Shown: positions 12,716 through 12,756 of the stretch, in pieces | How the letters are laid out: the number at the start of each line of letters is the position of its first letter | Numbering within the stretch: the stretch's first letter is position 1 | From: Chitinophagaceae bacterium UBA4857 | GTDB lineage: Bacteria; Bacteroidota; Bacteroidia; Chitinophagales; Chitinophagaceae | DNA length: 12,756 nt | Assembly (NCBI GenBank): GCA_002399735.1 | Contig: DHEF01000042.1 | Coordinates: 34,929-47,684, forward strand | Direction of reading: 5' to 3' | Made by a program: the position numbers and the translations under genes | The notes under the pieces: generated by a model | What the model was told of the DNA's origin: nothing | Database searches by the model: none | The model's input: the letters and a program-made list of their open reading frames with translations, nothing else

Positions 12716-12739
12716 CTACACAATGCTCAATAGAATTAA
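12716..12739 (-). repeat. Partial copy of dispersed intergenic repeat (left part)
   Basis: Read on the minus strand, TAATTCTATTGAGCATTGTG followed by TAGG matches 9673-9696 (20 of 21 over the core), and its first 15 bases match 4890-4904 exactly. It overlaps a 10-bp perfect palindrome, GAATTAATTC, at 12733-12742. It lies in the 115 bp upstream of the alpha/beta hydrolase gene, and the element may continue past the window edge. Confidence 0.65.
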
Positions 12740-12756
12740 TTCGATATTAGTTATTG

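Overview
The window looks like chromosomal DNA of a Bacteroidota member, probably Chitinophagaceae or a near relative. This is an inference from four things: AT-rich DNA with no clear Shine-Dalgarno sequences, several TAnnTTTG (-7 type) promoter elements, tandem exported DUF1573 proteins, and a fused E1 alpha/beta 2-oxoacid dehydrogenase. No species is assigned. Fifteen protein genes are supported. I found no rRNA, tRNA, CRISPR array, transposase or phage gene.

Layout. Positions 57-2771 (minus) hold, in transcription order, a Wzx/MATE-like polysaccharide flippase, a small stand-alone SET-domain protein and a HAD hydrolase. At 3067-3696 (plus) is an exported coiled-coil protein of unknown function, which converges on a di-haem cytochrome c peroxidase-family lipoprotein (3756-4802, minus) across a shared bidirectional terminator. 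At 5012-5905 a divergent pair encodes an ArfB-type ribosome-rescue hydrolase and D-aminoacyl-tRNA deacylase, both of which hydrolyse tRNA esters. Two tandem DUF1573 genes (6105-7007, minus) end in a strong terminator. Divergent from them is the 797-residue fused E1 (7132-9525), with its own terminator. A dodecin-like gene with a terminator follows (9803-10003). Then come a TRIC/UPF0126 membrane protein and a PhzF-family enzyme spaced 2 bp apart (10135-11576). Last are a DCC-family thiol-disulfide protein and a small alpha/beta hydrolase on the minus strand (11573-12641).

The coding content is mostly ordinary housekeeping and accessory genes, and I do not see a new multi-gene defence or biosynthetic system. 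The least explained signal is in the intergenic DNA. Partial copies of one composite repeat recur at 25-43, 4865-4904, 5998-6046, 9671-9696 and 12716-12739. By overlap they can be assembled into an element of roughly 90 bp. Two pieces lie in opposite orientation around the arfB-dtd pair. Other intergenic signals are 14-bp and 8-bp tandem repeats, a near-perfect 14-bp-stem hairpin at 9622-9652 and a GC-rich palindrome at 4946-4961.

Other points worth attention are -7 promoter elements only 3-4 nt from two start codons, two TTG starts, a HAD protein with Asn in place of the second motif I Asp, a dodecin without the usual flavin-stacking Trp, and convergent genes whose stop codons share one TTAA.
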